Below are positions 32,756 through 41,408 of a stretch of DNA of 64,000 nucleotides, piece by piece. The translations under genes and the position numbers were made by a program. This DNA comes from Aeromicrobium sp. A1-2 (GTDB lineage: Bacteria > Actinomycetota > Actinomycetes > Propionibacteriales > Nocardioidaceae), in contig NZ_CP027482.1 of assembly GCF_003443875.1 (NCBI RefSeq), forward strand, positions 992,001 to 1,056,000, written 5' to 3'. Every line of letters starts with the position of its first letter. The first letter of the stretch is position 1. The notes under the pieces were generated by a model. The model saw only the letters and a list, made by a program, of their open reading frames with translations. It searched no databases and had not been told where the DNA came from.

Positions 32756-33876
32756 CCTCGCGGATCATCATCGAGGCCGATGGCGGGTCCCGCGGCAACC
32801 CGGGCCCGGCGTCCTACGGTGCCTTGGTTCGCGACGCCGAGACCGGCCAGGTCATGGCTCAGCGTGGCGAGACGATCGGGATCGCGACCAACAACGTCGC
32901 GGAGTACTCGGGTCTGATCGCCGGACTCGAGCTGGCCCGTGAGCATGCGCCCGACGCCAGCGAGGTCGAGGTGCGGATGGACTCCAAGCTGGTCGTCGAG
33001 CAGATGGCTGGCCGGTGGAAGATCAAGCACGAGAGCATGAAGCCGCTCGCGCGTCAGGCGCAACAGCTCGCACCTCCCGGGGTCGTCTGGACCTGGATCC
33101 CGCGGGAGCGCAACCAGGCCGCCGATGCGTTGGCCAATGCCGCGCTCGACGACGCGGCGGCTGGCGGCACCGGCAGGATCGGCGATCTGGCCGGGGCTGG
33201 CGCCGGGCCGTCCGCCTCTGCCGCCAAGAGCCCCGTGGCCAGCTGGCGGGCTCGCTCGGACGCCCGCCCCACCACCGTGGTGCTGCTGCGTCACGGTGTG
33301 ACGACGTCCACCGAGCGCAAGCTGTTCTGCGGCAGCGGCGGATCCGATCCGGGACTCACTGAGGCCGGTCGACAGCAGGCCGAAGCTGCGGCGACGTGGA
33401 TCGAGCGTCTCGGTGGGATCGACGCAGTTGTCTCTTCGCCGCTGCGCCGCACGCAGGAGACCGCCGGGTCCGTCGCCCGAGCGCTGAGCCTGGAGGTCCA
33501 GGTCGAACCGGGTCTGGCTGAGGCCTCGTTCGGCGACTGGGACGGCCACAGCTTCGCCCAGATCATGCAGCGTTGGCCCACCGAGCTCGAGGAATGGCTC
33601 GGCTCGACTGCCGTTGCACCGCCCGGTGGCGAGACGTTCGACGCAGTCCACGCCCGGGTGTCGGCAGCACGCGACCGTCTGGTCGAGTCATACGCCGGAC
33701 AGACGATCGTCGCGGTCAGCCACGTGACGCCGATCAAGCTGTTGGTGCGGCTGGCTCTCGACGCACCGATGCAGGTCATCTACAAGATGGAGCTGGCGCC
33801 GGCGTCGATCACCACGATCCAGTGGTGGCCCGATGGCGCGGCATCGCTGCGCAATTTCAACATCGTTCCGGACTAG
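32752..33876 (+). CDS. bifunctional RNase HI / histidine-phosphatase (CobC-type) protein
   Basis: 374 residues. The N-terminal 135 residues are RNase HI: IEADGGSRGNPGP (Asp10), ATNNVAEYSGLIAGLE (catalytic Glu), VRMDSKLVVEQM (catalytic Asp). A linker of about 35 residues leads to a phosphoglycerate-mutase-like domain with LLRHGVTTS (RHG), SSPLRRTQETA and VAVSHVTPIK (second catalytic His). The fusion matches the M. tuberculosis RNase H/alpha-ribazole phosphatase. GTG start overlapping the upstream gene. The stop shares CTAG with the convergent yaaA gene. Confidence 0.93.
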   Translation: MTSRIIIEADGGSRGNPGPASYGALVRDAETGQVMAQRGETIGIATNNVAEYSGLIAGLELAREHAPDASEVEVRMDSKLVVEQMAGRWKIKHESMKPLARQAQQLAPPGVVWTWIPRERNQAADALANAALDDAAAGGTGRIGDLAGAGAGPSASAAKSPVASWRARSDARPTTVVLLRHGVTTSTERKLFCGSGGSDPGLTEAGRQQAEAAATWIERLGGIDAVVSSPLRRTQETAGSVARALSLEVQVEPGLAEASFGDWDGHSFAQIMQRWPTELEEWLGSTAVAPPGGETFDAVHARVSAARDRLVESYAGQTIVAVSHVTPIKLLVRLALDAPMQVIYKMELAPASITTIQWWPDGAASLRNFNIVPD

Positions 33877-34637
33877 ACCTCGGCGACGACGACGTCGAGC
33901 CGTTGACCATCGCGCTCGACGTTCCAACCGAGGTCCGCGAGGATCGTCTGCAGCTCCTCGATGCTGGTCGGATCGGCGCCGGACTCGAGCAGTCCCCGGA
34001 CGATCCGGCCCTTGGTCGCCTTGTTGAAGTGGCTGACGACCTTGCGGGTGCCGTTGTGCTCGTGAAGCACGCGCATCGTGGCGGTACGGTCGGCCAGCCC
34101 GACCGGCGGTTTGCCCAGCGCCGCGTACGTGCCGGAGCGCAGGTCGACCAGGAGACCATCGCCGGTCTGCTCGGCGATGACGTGCGGCAAGGTCGTCCGC
34201 CAACGTCCCGGCACCGTCCCGAGCCGGGGGAGTGTGACGTTGCCCGAGAGTCGGTAGGCGGGGATGGCATCGTCGGGTCGCAGCAGACCGAACAGCCCGC
34301 TCGCGATCGCGAGTGACTCGTCAGCGCGTTTGCGAGCGGCGTCGTCCAGGCTGGTCAGCTCCAGCTCTCCGAACAGCACCCCGGTGTAGATCTCGTCGGC
34401 ACGAGCTGTCGGCTCGTCCAGCAACACACGGTTGACCGCGACCGCCTCGCCCTGGGTCGCGCCCAGCCCGAGCACGTCCATGGCCCGCTGAGGCGCGCCG
34501 TTGCACAGCTTGACCAGTGCCCGCAGGAGCTGCGCACGGACGGGGTTGAGGCGGGAGAAGGACAACGAGTCCAGATCCAACGGAGCTCCCGATACCGGCC
34601 GGGTCTTGCCTTCGGACGGCGGGAGCAGGATCAGCAC
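33873..34637 (-). CDS. yaaA: peroxide stress protein YaaA
   Basis: 254 residues. LLPPSEGKT at the N terminus is the UPF0246/DUF328 signature, with LFGLLRPDDAIPAYRLSG and VSHFNKATKGRIVRGL further on. In E. coli YaaA limits free iron during H2O2 stress and binds DNA. GTG start with TAGGGT 6 nt upstream (leaderless type). The N-terminal Pro-Ser-Glu-Gly-Lys motif and length fit the family. It is convergent with the RNase H-phosphatase gene. Confidence 0.9.
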   Translation of the reverse strand: MLILLPPSEGKTRPVSGAPLDLDSLSFSRLNPVRAQLLRALVKLCNGAPQRAMDVLGLGATQGEAVAVNRVLLDEPTARADEIYTGVLFGELELTSLDDAARKRADESLAIASGLFGLLRPDDAIPAYRLSGNVTLPRLGTVPGRWRTTLPHVIAEQTGDGLLVDLRSGTYAALGKPPVGLADRTATMRVLHEHNGTRKVVSHFNKATKGRIVRGLLESGADPTSIEELQTILADLGWNVERDGQRLDVVVAEV

Positions 34638-34671
34638 GGGACGACCCTATCCGGGGTCGTGCGGGCGCCGA

Positions 34672-35250
34672 TCACAGCCAGCCGGCGCCGTCGACGATCA
34701 GTAGGACGCCGAACACGATGAACGCCAGCGTTGCGCCGATCTTGATGGCCCGATCCGGGAGGTGCCGACCCAGGACCGCGCCGACCACGATGGCCATGGC
34801 GTCCGCGAGGACCATCCCGAGTGTGCTGCCGATCCAGGTCCCCAGCCACCCTTCCTGCGTCGCCAGGGTGATCGTTGCGAGCATGGTCTTGTCGCCGAGC
34901 TCGGCCAGGAAGAAGGCGATCCCGATCGCGACGATCGCGGCTCCCTTGCGCGCTCCGGCCCGGCTGGCTTCCTCCTCGCTGAGCTCGTCACCCCGCCACG
35001 TCCAGGCTGCGAAGAGCAGGAAGGCGAACCCCGCGATGATCGAGATGACGTGCTGGCTGTTGGCGAAGCTGTCGCCGATCAGGGCGCCGATGCCGACCGA
35101 GGCGAGGTGCACGATGGCGGTCGCCACGGTGATGCCGAGCAGCACATCGCGCATGCGGTGGCGGGTCGCGAACGTCATGGCCATGAGCTGGCTCTTGTCG
35201 CCGAGCTCGGCGACGAAGATCACCGCGGTGCTCAGGAGGAACGCGTACAT
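34672..35250 (-). CDS. TMEM165/GDT1 family exporter (Mn2+ type)
   Basis: 192 residues with six membrane helices. The two inverted halves each carry an ELGDK motif: VAELGDKSQLMAMTF near residue 14 and LAELGDKTMLATITLA near residue 115. Bacterial members of UPF0016 (MneA, MneP-like) export manganese. The ATG at 35250 follows directly on a long leader that looks like a yybP-ykoY Mn2+ riboswitch with a terminator-like hairpin abutting the start; no ordinary ribosome binding site is visible. This makes manganese the likely substrate. Confidence 0.9.
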   Translation of the reverse strand: MYAFLLSTAVIFVAELGDKSQLMAMTFATRHRMRDVLLGITVATAIVHLASVGIGALIGDSFANSQHVISIIAGFAFLLFAAWTWRGDELSEEEASRAGARKGAAIVAIGIAFFLAELGDKTMLATITLATQEGWLGTWIGSTLGMVLADAMAIVVGAVLGRHLPDRAIKIGATLAFIVFGVLLIVDGAGWL

Positions 35251-35255
35251 GGGAA

Positions 35256-35284
35256 AGGCCCTTCGTCCGCCTGGACGAAGAGCC
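35256..35284 (-). promoter_or_regulatory. hairpin expression platform before the GDT1 gene
   Basis: On the minus strand AGGC-TC-TTCGTCC, an AGGC loop, GGACGAA-GG-GCCT form a long stem ending 5 nt before the start codon. It could hide the start or end transcription in the absence of ligand. Confidence 0.55.
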
Positions 35285-35329
35285 TAGGATGACAAGCCTC
35301 CGACCAGGCATTGCCAATGACAAATTCTG

Positions 35330-35452
35330 GTCGAAAGTCTCGTCCGCCACGAGCCCGAGACAACCCGGACGTCTTGGCCTGCTGCACCGGAATCCACAGG
35401 TTGCGTGGAGTCAGTATGTCGACACAGCCGTTGGGGACTACTCCCTTTCGTG
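35330..35452 (-). promoter_or_regulatory. probable yybP-ykoY (Mn2+) riboswitch aptamer
   Basis: Read on the minus strand the leader has GAAAGGGAGTAGTCCCC, then GTCGACATACTG, CCTGTGG and GCAGGCCAAGACG in that order, like the L1 GGGGAGUA loop and L3 CAAGACC-type loop of the yybP-ykoY fold. A P1 helix closes it: CGAAAG (35445-35450 as complement) with CTTTCG (35332-35337 as complement). A -10 box, TAGGCT on the minus strand (35458-35463), stands just upstream. Mn2+-sensing before a Mn2+ exporter is the classical arrangement. The fold was matched by eye only. Confidence 0.7.
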
Positions 35453-35492
35453 CCTCCAGCCTAGCGGAGGTCCGGGCGAGTTGGGGGAGCGG

Positions 35493-35498
35493 TAGGAT
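35493..35498 (+). promoter_or_regulatory. -10 box of rnpB
   Basis: TAGGAT lies 14 nt before the P1 helix of RNase P RNA. The opposite-strand -10 of the riboswitch leader is about 30 nt away, so two non-coding RNAs start back to back. Confidence 0.5.
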
Positions 35499-35511
35499 CG
35501 GCGACGCGAAT

Positions 35512-35928
35512 GAGTCGGCCGGGCGGCCGCGGCGTCCACCGCGAGGTGTGGCGTCGAGGAAAGTCCGGACTCCGTAGAGCGACGGTGGTGGCCAACAGCC
35601 ACCCACGGCGACGTGCGGGACAGTGCCACAGAAAACAAACCGCCAGCGGCCTTCGGCCGACCGGCAGCGAGCTTGTCTCGCCGACGGAGAAGTCGAAGGT
35701 GCGGGTAAGGGTGAAACGGTGAGGTAAGAGCTCACCAGCGTTCCGGGTGACCGGAGCGGCTAGGTAAACCCCACCGGGAGCAAGACCAAGAGGACCTTCG
35801 GGTCTGCGCTGACGGGCTGCTCGTCCAATGTCAGCGGGTAGGTCGCACGAGGCGTCCAGCAATGGGCGTCCCAGATGGATGGTCGCCCGGGCTTCGGCCC
35901 GACAGGATCCGGCTTACAGGCCGGCTCA
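35512..35928 (+). ncRNA. rnpB: RNase P RNA (class A)
   Basis: About 417 nt. The catalytic RNA that matures tRNA 5' ends. P1 is GAGTCGGCC (35512-35520) with GGCCGGCTC (35919-35927). Conserved core elements are present: GAGGAAAGTCCGGACTCC, ACAGAAAACAAACCGCC, GGGTAAGGGTGAAACGGTGA, TAAGAGCTCACC, GGTAAACCCC and near the 3' end GACAGGATCCGGCTTACAGG. Length and motifs fit actinobacterial class A. The 5' boundary is placed at P1. Confidence 0.96.
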
Positions 35929-35957
35929 TTCGCCCCTGTCGGCCCGCCGCGCTCGAT

Positions 35958-36197
35958 TCAGCCGGCGTCGGCGAGGTGCAAAGAGTGCTGGATCGCCAGC
36001 GCGTCGAACTGCCATGTGACCTCGCGAACGATGTCGACGACATCAGGGTCATCGGACTCGATCGTGACGATCAGGTGGCGGTTGTTGTTCCAGGCGGGGG
36101 CATCGATCGAGACGTCCGGAAGGGCGCCAAGTGCAAGCGAAACGGTCGAAAATGCGTCGTCGCTGCTCATCTGCATGTTGAGTACGACTCGGTGCAT
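35958..36197 (-). CDS. small hypothetical protein
   Basis: 79 residues from the ATG at 36197 (AAGGGA 6 nt upstream). MHRVVLNMQMSSDDAFSTVS followed by a strand-helix-strand pattern (HLIVTIESDDPDVVDIVREV) resembles small alpha/beta ACT- or RRM-like folds. There are no Cys, no membrane helix and no known motif. It is convergent with rnpB (29 nt away). Function unknown. The clean ribosome binding site and low-Arg composition support a real gene. Confidence 0.65.
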   Translation of the reverse strand: MHRVVLNMQMSSDDAFSTVSLALGALPDVSIDAPAWNNNRHLIVTIESDDPDVVDIVREVTWQFDALAIQHSLHLADAG

Positions 36198-36361
36198 GGG
36201 ATTCCCTTCCGCTGGTCCCTTTATTTTAGAACGATCTCGACGGCAATAAGTTAGCGGATGCGCGTTCCAGTCTGCGACGTATTCTTGAACGGCAGGCCCG
36301 CCGGCGACGGCCGCGGCCGCCAGACCGACAGAATCCTCCCTCGAACTACAGGAGCCGACCC

Positions 36362-37198
36362 ATGAGCACTGTCCCCACGATCGCCCTGAACAACGGCGTC
36401 TCGATCCCGCAGCTCGGCTTCGGCGTCTACCAGATCCCGCCGGAGGAGACCAAGGAGACGACCCTGGCAGCCCTCGAGGTCGGCTACCGGCACATCGACA
36501 CCGCACAGATGTACGGCAACGAGCAGGGCGTCGGCGAGGCCGTCCGTGCATCCGGCCTGGACCGCTCTGACGTGTTCGTCACGAGCAAGCTCAACAACGG
36601 CTTCCATGCCCACGACGACGCGATCAAGGCGTTCGACACGTCACTGGAGACGCTGGGATTCGACCACCTCGACCTGTTCCTCATCCACTGGCCGCTCCCG
36701 GGCATCGACGTCGACTTCGTCGAGACGTGGCAGGCCCTCGAGGAGATCTACCGCACGGGTCGCGCCAAGTCGATCGGCGTGTCCAACTTCCAGCCGAGCC
36801 ACCTGCGTCGGCTGATTCAGGAGACCCAGATCGTTCCCGCGGTCAACCAGATCGAGGTCCACCCCTACCTGGCACAGGAGGATCTCCGCGCGGTCGACGC
36901 CGAGCACGGCGTCGCGACCGAGGCATGGTCGCCCATCGCGCAGGGCCTGGTGCTCGACAACCCGACGATCACCGGCATCGCGTCCGAGCAGGGCAAGACC
37001 GCCGCGCAGGTCGTGCTTCGCTGGCACATCCAGCGCGGCGACATCGTGTTCCCCAAGTCGGTGACCCGTAGCCGGATCGAGGAGAACTTCGACCTGTTCG
37101 ACTTCGAGCTCTCCGATGGCGACATGGGCCTGATCACGGCCCTCGACAAGGGCCAGCGTCTTGGCCCCGATCCCGACACGTTCAACTACATCCCATAA
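36362..37198 (+). CDS. aldo/keto reductase
   Basis: 278 residues, AGGAG 9 nt before the ATG. DTAQMYGNEQGVGEA (Asp47-Tyr52 area) and VTSKLNN, LFLIHWPLPG with the active-site His and a late IVFPKSVTRSRIEEN (NADPH phosphate-binding) give the AKR tetrad Asp-Tyr-Lys-His and the coenzyme motif. The TIM-barrel fold reduces carbonyls with NADPH; close to the 2,5-diketo-D-gluconate reductase-like group. The substrate is not predictable. Stand-alone gene with its own upstream region of about 160 nt. Confidence 0.93.
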   Translation: MSTVPTIALNNGVSIPQLGFGVYQIPPEETKETTLAALEVGYRHIDTAQMYGNEQGVGEAVRASGLDRSDVFVTSKLNNGFHAHDDAIKAFDTSLETLGFDHLDLFLIHWPLPGIDVDFVETWQALEEIYRTGRAKSIGVSNFQPSHLRRLIQETQIVPAVNQIEVHPYLAQEDLRAVDAEHGVATEAWSPIAQGLVLDNPTITGIASEQGKTAAQVVLRWHIQRGDIVFPKSVTRSRIEENFDLFDFELSDGDMGLITALDKGQRLGPDPDTFNYIP

Positions 37199-37262
37199 GC
37201 CGGGTCCGGCACGCTGTCACAAACAGTTACACCCCGCCGCGCTGACGGCTACGCTTCGGGCC

Positions 37263-37448
37263 ATGACTGAACATCACAGCCCCGAGCCGCCGTCGACCTT
37301 CACGTACGCGGTCGGTGCCGGACTGGGCGTCCTGATTGGTGGAGCCGTCGGGCTCTTCCTGGGAGACGGCTACTTCCTGGCCGCGGCGCTCCTCGGCGCC
37401 GGCATCGGCATCGTCGTGTCGTTCTTCGTCAGGGCATTCCTGCGCTGA
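37263..37448 (+). CDS. small membrane protein
   Basis: 61 residues. Two adjacent hydrophobic stretches with Gly repeats (VGAGLGVLIGGAVGLFLGDG and LAAALLGAGIGIVVSFFV) make one or two membrane helices. TACGCT stands 7 nt before the ATG (leaderless type). The gene is 3 nt from the convergent map stop. No family call beyond small glycine-rich membrane protein. Confidence 0.6.
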   Translation: MTEHHSPEPPSTFTYAVGAGLGVLIGGAVGLFLGDGYFLAAALLGAGIGIVVSFFVRAFLR

Positions 37449-37452
37449 AGCG

Positions 37453-38301
37453 CTAGGACAGGGTCAGGATCTCCGCGCCCTGCGCCGTGACGAGCAGCGT
37501 GTGCTCGAACTGCGCGGTGCGCGACTTGTCCTGCGTCGTCGCGGTCCAGCCGTCGTCCCACATGTCCCACTCGATCGAGCCGAGCGTCAGCATCGGCTCG
37601 ATCGTGAACGTCATCCCCTTCTCGATCACGGTGTCGAACGACGGGTCGTCGTAGTGGGGGATCACGAGGCTGTCGTGGAATGCTGGTCCGACTCCGTGAC
37701 CCGTGAAGTCGCGCACGACGCCGTAGCCGAAACGTTTGGCGTAGGACTCGATGACCCGGCCGATCACGTTGATCTCACGTCCGGGCTTAACCGCGCGGAT
37801 CGCCCGCATGGTGGCCTCGCGGGTGCGCTCGACAAGCAGTCGTGATTCCTGGTCGACATCGCCGACGAGATAGGTCTTGTTGGTGTCGCCGTGCACCTCG
37901 CCGATGAAGGCCGTGATGTCGATGTTGACGATGTCGCCGTCCTCGAGTCGGCGGTCGTCGGGAATTCCGTGGCAGATGACCTCGTTGACGCTGCTGCACA
38001 GGGACTTGGGGTAGCCGCGATAGCCCAGCGTCGAGGGGTAGGCGCCGTTGGCGACGAGGAACTCATGACCGACGCGATCGAGCTCATCGGTCGTGACGCC
38101 GGGCGCGATCGCGGCCTCGACCGCGTCGAGGGCCTGGGCTGCGATGCGACCCGCGACGCGCATCGCGGTGATCATCTCCTCATCGCGGACCGAGGGCCCG
38201 CGGTAGGGCAGGGGAGCGATCTGTCCGACGTACTCGGGACGCTCGATCGAGGCGGGCACGGCACGTTCGGCGGACACTCGGCCAGCAGTCAGGACAGTCA
38301 C
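37453..38301 (-). CDS. map: type I methionine aminopeptidase
   Basis: 282 residues. Removes the initiator Met. [20 protein letters not shown] carries two Asp metal ligands, [15 protein letters not shown] the catalytic His, and [13 protein letters not shown] the Glu ligand; [17 protein letters not shown] holds the last Glu. The N terminus, [20 protein letters not shown], is like the SH3-extended actinobacterial MapB. GTG start with TAGACT 6 nt upstream (leaderless type). Confidence 0.95.
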   Translation of the reverse strand: MTVLTAGRVSAERAVPASIERPEYVGQIAPLPYRGPSVRDEEMITAMRVAGRIAAQALDAVEAAIAPGVTTDELDRVGHEFLVANGAYPSTLGYRGYPKSLCSSVNEVICHGIPDDRRLEDGDIVNIDITAFIGEVHGDTNKTYLVGDVDQESRLLVERTREATMRAIRAVKPGREINVIGRVIESYAKRFGYGVVRDFTGHGVGPAFHDSLVIPHYDDPSFDTVIEKGMTFTIEPMLTLGSIEWDMWDDGWTATTQDKSRTAQFEHTLLVTAQGAEILTLS

Positions 38302-38352
38302 CCGGTGAGTCTAGGGGCCGCACGCCAGCCGTCGCTGGGGCAGGATGGGGGC

Positions 38353-38553
38353 ATGACCGACGCGAAGTTCTACTACTGCACCAAGCACGACCGGGTCGAG
38401 GGCGAAGAGGGCTGCCGCGCTGCAGACCGGCTGGGCCCCTACGACACCGAGGCCGAGGCCGCGCGGGCGCTGGAGATCGCCGCCGAGCGCACCAAGGAGT
38501 GGGACAACGACCCGGACTGGAACGACGGCTCCACCGACGCGCCGAAGGAATGA
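38353..38553 (+). CDS. small acidic hypothetical protein
   Basis: 66 residues: MTDAKFYYCTKHDRVEGEEG, then a Gly-Pro-Tyr-Asp turn, a predicted Ala/Glu helix and an Asp/Trp-rich end (WDNDPDWND). Two Cys (positions 9 and 21) and one His may bind metal. GGGGG before the ATG is a weak ribosome binding site. The stop overlaps the start of the next gene (ATGA), so the two form an operon. Common in Nocardioidaceae-like genomes in my recollection; no function known. Confidence 0.65.
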   Translation: MTDAKFYYCTKHDRVEGEEGCRAADRLGPYDTEAEAARALEIAAERTKEWDNDPDWNDGSTDAPKE

Positions 38554-38822
38554 GCCGCCGGCGCGTCCAGCTCGAGCGTTCCGGCCCGTGGATCGCGATC
38601 GTCGGGCTCTTCATGGTGCTGTGGTGCTCGGTCTCGACGGTGCTGTTCGCCCCGTGGTGGGGAGTCGTCCTTGCGCTGCTGCTGCTGGTGCCACAGGTCT
38701 GGCTCGTCGCGAAGTGGGCACGTACGCGACCGCGACTGACCGTGGCCGTGCCGGTCGGAGGTCTCCTGCTGTGGATCGCACTCGCCTGGATCGGTGCGAC
38801 CCAGTGGGGCTGGAGCGTCTGA
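38550..38822 (+). CDS. small integral membrane protein
   Basis: 90 residues from an ATG overlapping the previous stop. Three hydrophobic helices (about residues 14-30, 37-53 and 65-82) with short basic loops. Arg-rich start (MSRRRVQLERSGP) gives an inside N terminus. No motif known. Its stop is 1 nt from the panB stop on the other strand. Confidence 0.6.
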   Translation: MSRRRVQLERSGPWIAIVGLFMVLWCSVSTVLFAPWWGVVLALLLLVPQVWLVAKWARTRPRLTVAVPVGGLLLWIALAWIGATQWGWSV

Positions 38823-38823
38823 T

Positions 38824-39693
38824 TCAGCTCTCGAAGCTGTGCTCGTCCGCCGGGAACGCGCCGTCCTTGACGTCTGCGACGTAGGCCCGGGTCGCGTCGA
38901 GCATCACCGAGTGCAGGTCGGCGTACTTCTTGACGAACCGCGGCACCCTGCCGGTCGTGATGCCGAGCATGTCGGTCCAGACCAGCACCTGGGCGTCGCA
39001 GTCGACTCCGGCGCCGATGCCGATCGTCGGGATGCGCAGTGCAGCGGTGACCTCGGCGGCAACCGGCGCAGGGACCATCTCCATGACGATCGCAAACGCT
39101 CCTGCGTCCTCGAGTGCCCTGGCCTCCTCGATCAGCCTGCTCGCGCCGTCTCCGCGGCCCTGTACGCGGTAGCCGCCCAGGTTGTGCTCGGCCTGCGGGG
39201 TGAACCCGATGTGGGCACAGACCGGGATGCCGGCGTCCGTCAGCAGCTTGACCTGCGGCACCATCGCCAGCCCGCCCTCGAGCTTGACGGCGTGTGCGCC
39301 CGCCTCCTTCATGAACCGGACCGCGGTGTGGAATGCCTGCTCGGGCGAGCCTTGGTAGGAGCCGAACGGCAGGTCGGCGAGGACGAGGGCGTACTTGGCC
39401 GAGCGCGACACCGCCCGCACCAGCGGGATCAGCTCGTCGACCGTGACCGGCAGCGACGTCCCGTTGGCGAACACGACGTTGGACGCTGAGTCGCCCACCA
39501 GCAGCACCTCGACGCCGGCGTCGTCGAAGATCGCGGCGGTGTTCTGCTCGTACGCCGTCAGCATCGTCCACTTCTCGCCTTGTTGCTTCATCTGCTGCAG
39601 GTGGTGAGTGCGGATGCGCTTGCGGGTCGCGGGCTTTGCGGCGGTAGATCCAGTGCCGTAGGGCGCAGTCTCTTCGGGGGTGGCATCGGCCAT
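38824..39693 (-). CDS. panB: 3-methyl-2-oxobutanoate hydroxymethyltransferase
   Basis: 289 residues from the ATG at 39693 (AAGGAG 8 nt upstream; a longer frame from 39735 lacks such a site). First step of pantothenate synthesis: transfers a hydroxymethyl group from 5,10-methylene-THF to ketoisovalerate. Motifs: [56 protein letters not shown] and [20 protein letters not shown]. The N-terminal 30-residue extension is typical for actinobacteria. No panC nearby. Expected in the mycobacterial neighbourhood of glnA2 and nadE-type genes. Confidence 0.95.
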   Translation of the reverse strand: MADATPEETAPYGTGSTAAKPATRKRIRTHHLQQMKQQGEKWTMLTAYEQNTAAIFDDAGVEVLLVGDSASNVVFANGTSLPVTVDELIPLVRAVSRSAKYALVLADLPFGSYQGSPEQAFHTAVRFMKEAGAHAVKLEGGLAMVPQVKLLTDAGIPVCAHIGFTPQAEHNLGGYRVQGRGDGASRLIEEARALEDAGAFAIVMEMVPAPVAAEVTAALRIPTIGIGAGVDCDAQVLVWTDMLGITTGRVPRFVKKYADLHSVMLDATRAYVADVKDGAFPADEHSFES

Positions 39694-40042
39694 GGCAGAT
39701 CTCCTTGTCGTCTCGCAGCTCCTCACGGAGTCCACGGATGGCCTCCAGCCTGCCAGATCCGCCGTCCTGTGGCCGGGAGTGTGAAGGAACTCATAGGGCT
39801 GGGCCGACCCGTCTGGGCCTGCCGGTGTCGTGGATCCAGCGGATGGCGATGCGGGCCGCTGCGTCGAGCCGACGTCATGGATCGGTGGATCTCTCGCCCA
39901 TCCGAGCTCGGATGCCCTAGCAGCTCACCGCGCAGCCGCGGGATGGCCAACTGAGTCACCGCCCGACGAGTTCGAGCGGCCAAGCCCGCTTGTGTGTCCA
40001 TGCTGCCGGTTCGGGCGTGCCGGTGGGCCGCCGGGCGTGTGG
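39694..40042. other. intergenic gap without a supported gene
   Basis: 349 nt between panB and the broken HNH gene, both on the minus strand. Frames here are short or Arg/Pro-rich shadows. The one structured feature is a 16-bp perfect palindrome CATCCGAGCTCGGATG at 39899-39914, of unknown role. It might be the 3' end of the HNH transcript or a protein site. Confidence 0.6.
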
Positions 40043-41301
40043 TCAGGCGGCTTGGCGGTAGTTGCTTCGTCGTCGGCGTCGGCGCAGGGTGCGGCCGGCT
40101 TTGGTGGTGAAGGTGAATCCGTCGACGGCGTTGCCGGTGATGTTGAGACGACCACGGTGCAGCAGATGATGGCATCTGGTGCAGAGTCCGACCAGGAGGT
40201 CGAGGTCTGTCGGTCCGCCCAACGACCACCAGATGCTGTGATGGATCTCCAGGTGGGTGTGGTGGCAGCCCGGCGTCGCGCACACACCGTGCTGGCGGGC
40301 GATGACCGACCTGCGTTGCAGCAGGTTCGGTTGGTACTTCGCGGTCCCGGCGTTGAGGATCTGAGCCTGGCGGTCGCTGCCGCCGTCCTTCATCAGGAAT
40401 GCGGTGAAGTCACTGACACACAAGAAGTACATCAACAGGTTTGGTCCGATCGCACCGTGGCCGGCGAGCTTCGCCGGCCGTGTTGGCGGCATGTGGTCGG
40501 GATCAGGTGTGGGTTCTCGGTCGTGGCCTTCACATGCGAAGCAGCCGCTTCCAAGGTGTCGGCGTCCACGAACACCGACAGGTGCGGTTTGACGCCCTTG
40601 TCGGAGGGGAGCCCGTCGCCCAGGATGTCGGTCAACAGGTCATCCAGACCTTGGACCCGACGCTGCGCACCGGTGCGGGTGTCCTCGGCATCGTGCGGTG
40701 CCGAGACAGAGTCCAGGACCTTCTTCAACTTCGCCCCGGTGACCGTGTTGAGGAAACCAGTCACGTGCCAGCCGTCGGGCAAAGCGTCGACGGCGATGTC
40801 TTCTTTGTCCATGCCCCGTTCCCACGCATCGTCCAGATCCTCGGGATGGATCGTGTCCTTCAAATGCTTGACCGTCTCGAACAGTTCAGCCGGATCATGG
40901 TTGCGGGCGACGTCGACGAACACGTCCTCGAACTGGCGCATCGGCTCCAACCCCACATGCGCCAACCCATAGACGAACACCCGCACATGGGCGGCGCTGA
41001 TCTGCCCCGACAGGGCTGCGCCGGCCATCAGCGGCAGGTCACGCAGAGCGACCACGTTCTTGACCAGCGAGGTGGCCTGGCCCGAGTTGAGCCGCAACTG
41101 GTTGCGGACCCAGGCATTCAACGTCGAGGCACCGTCGATCTCGTAGTCCTTCGTTGCGTCGATCTCGGCCAGAGCGACCGCCTTGGCAGCATCAAGGGCG
41201 TCTTGCGCCACCTGGATCGCGCGCGCCCGGTCCCTGGCATCCCCTGTGCGCAGCGCCTGAGCGGCAGTGCGCATCGCCGCGATCGTGGGTTCCGGATTCA
41301 T
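40043..41301 (-). pseudogene. DUF222/HNH endonuclease, frameshifted
   Basis: Starts at the ATG at 41301 (MNPEPTIAAMRTAAQALRTG) and runs with DUF222 helices to about residue 255 (FVDADTLEAAASHV). Near 40530-40550 the frame slips. In the new frame it continues HDREPTPDPDHMPPTRPAKL and the HNH nuclease RQHGVCATPGCHHTHLEIHH and LVGLCTRCHHLLHRGRLN. So a full 13E12-type gene of about 420 codons is broken by one indel. It may be a pseudogene, a programmed shift or an error. It carries a perfect LexA box, so SOS control was or is present. An earlier in-frame ATG at 41352 overlaps the promoter. Confidence 0.8.
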
Positions 41302-41314
41302 ACCTCCATCGTAC

Positions 41315-41330
41315 TCGAACACGCGTTCGA
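41315..41330 (-). promoter_or_regulatory. perfect LexA (SOS) box in the promoter of the broken DUF222/HNH gene
   Basis: TCGAAC-ACGC-GTTCGA matches the actinobacterial LexA consensus exactly. On the minus strand TTGCAC (-35) and TACGAT (-10) are 17 nt apart with the box filling the spacer, and the -10 lies 6 nt before the ATG, a leaderless start. Binding would fully block the promoter. Confidence 0.85.
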
Positions 41331-41408
41331 GTGCAAGAGGCATTCGCTGCAATCAGAGAGAAAAAGTGCGTGTCAGCACCGATTGGAAGAATCGCCAGCA
41401 AGACCCGG

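Noticed and set aside
39723..40283. Long minus-strand frame over the panB-HNH gap
   Set aside because: It is His/Pro/Arg-rich, overlaps the HNH domain in a wrong frame and has no ribosome binding site.
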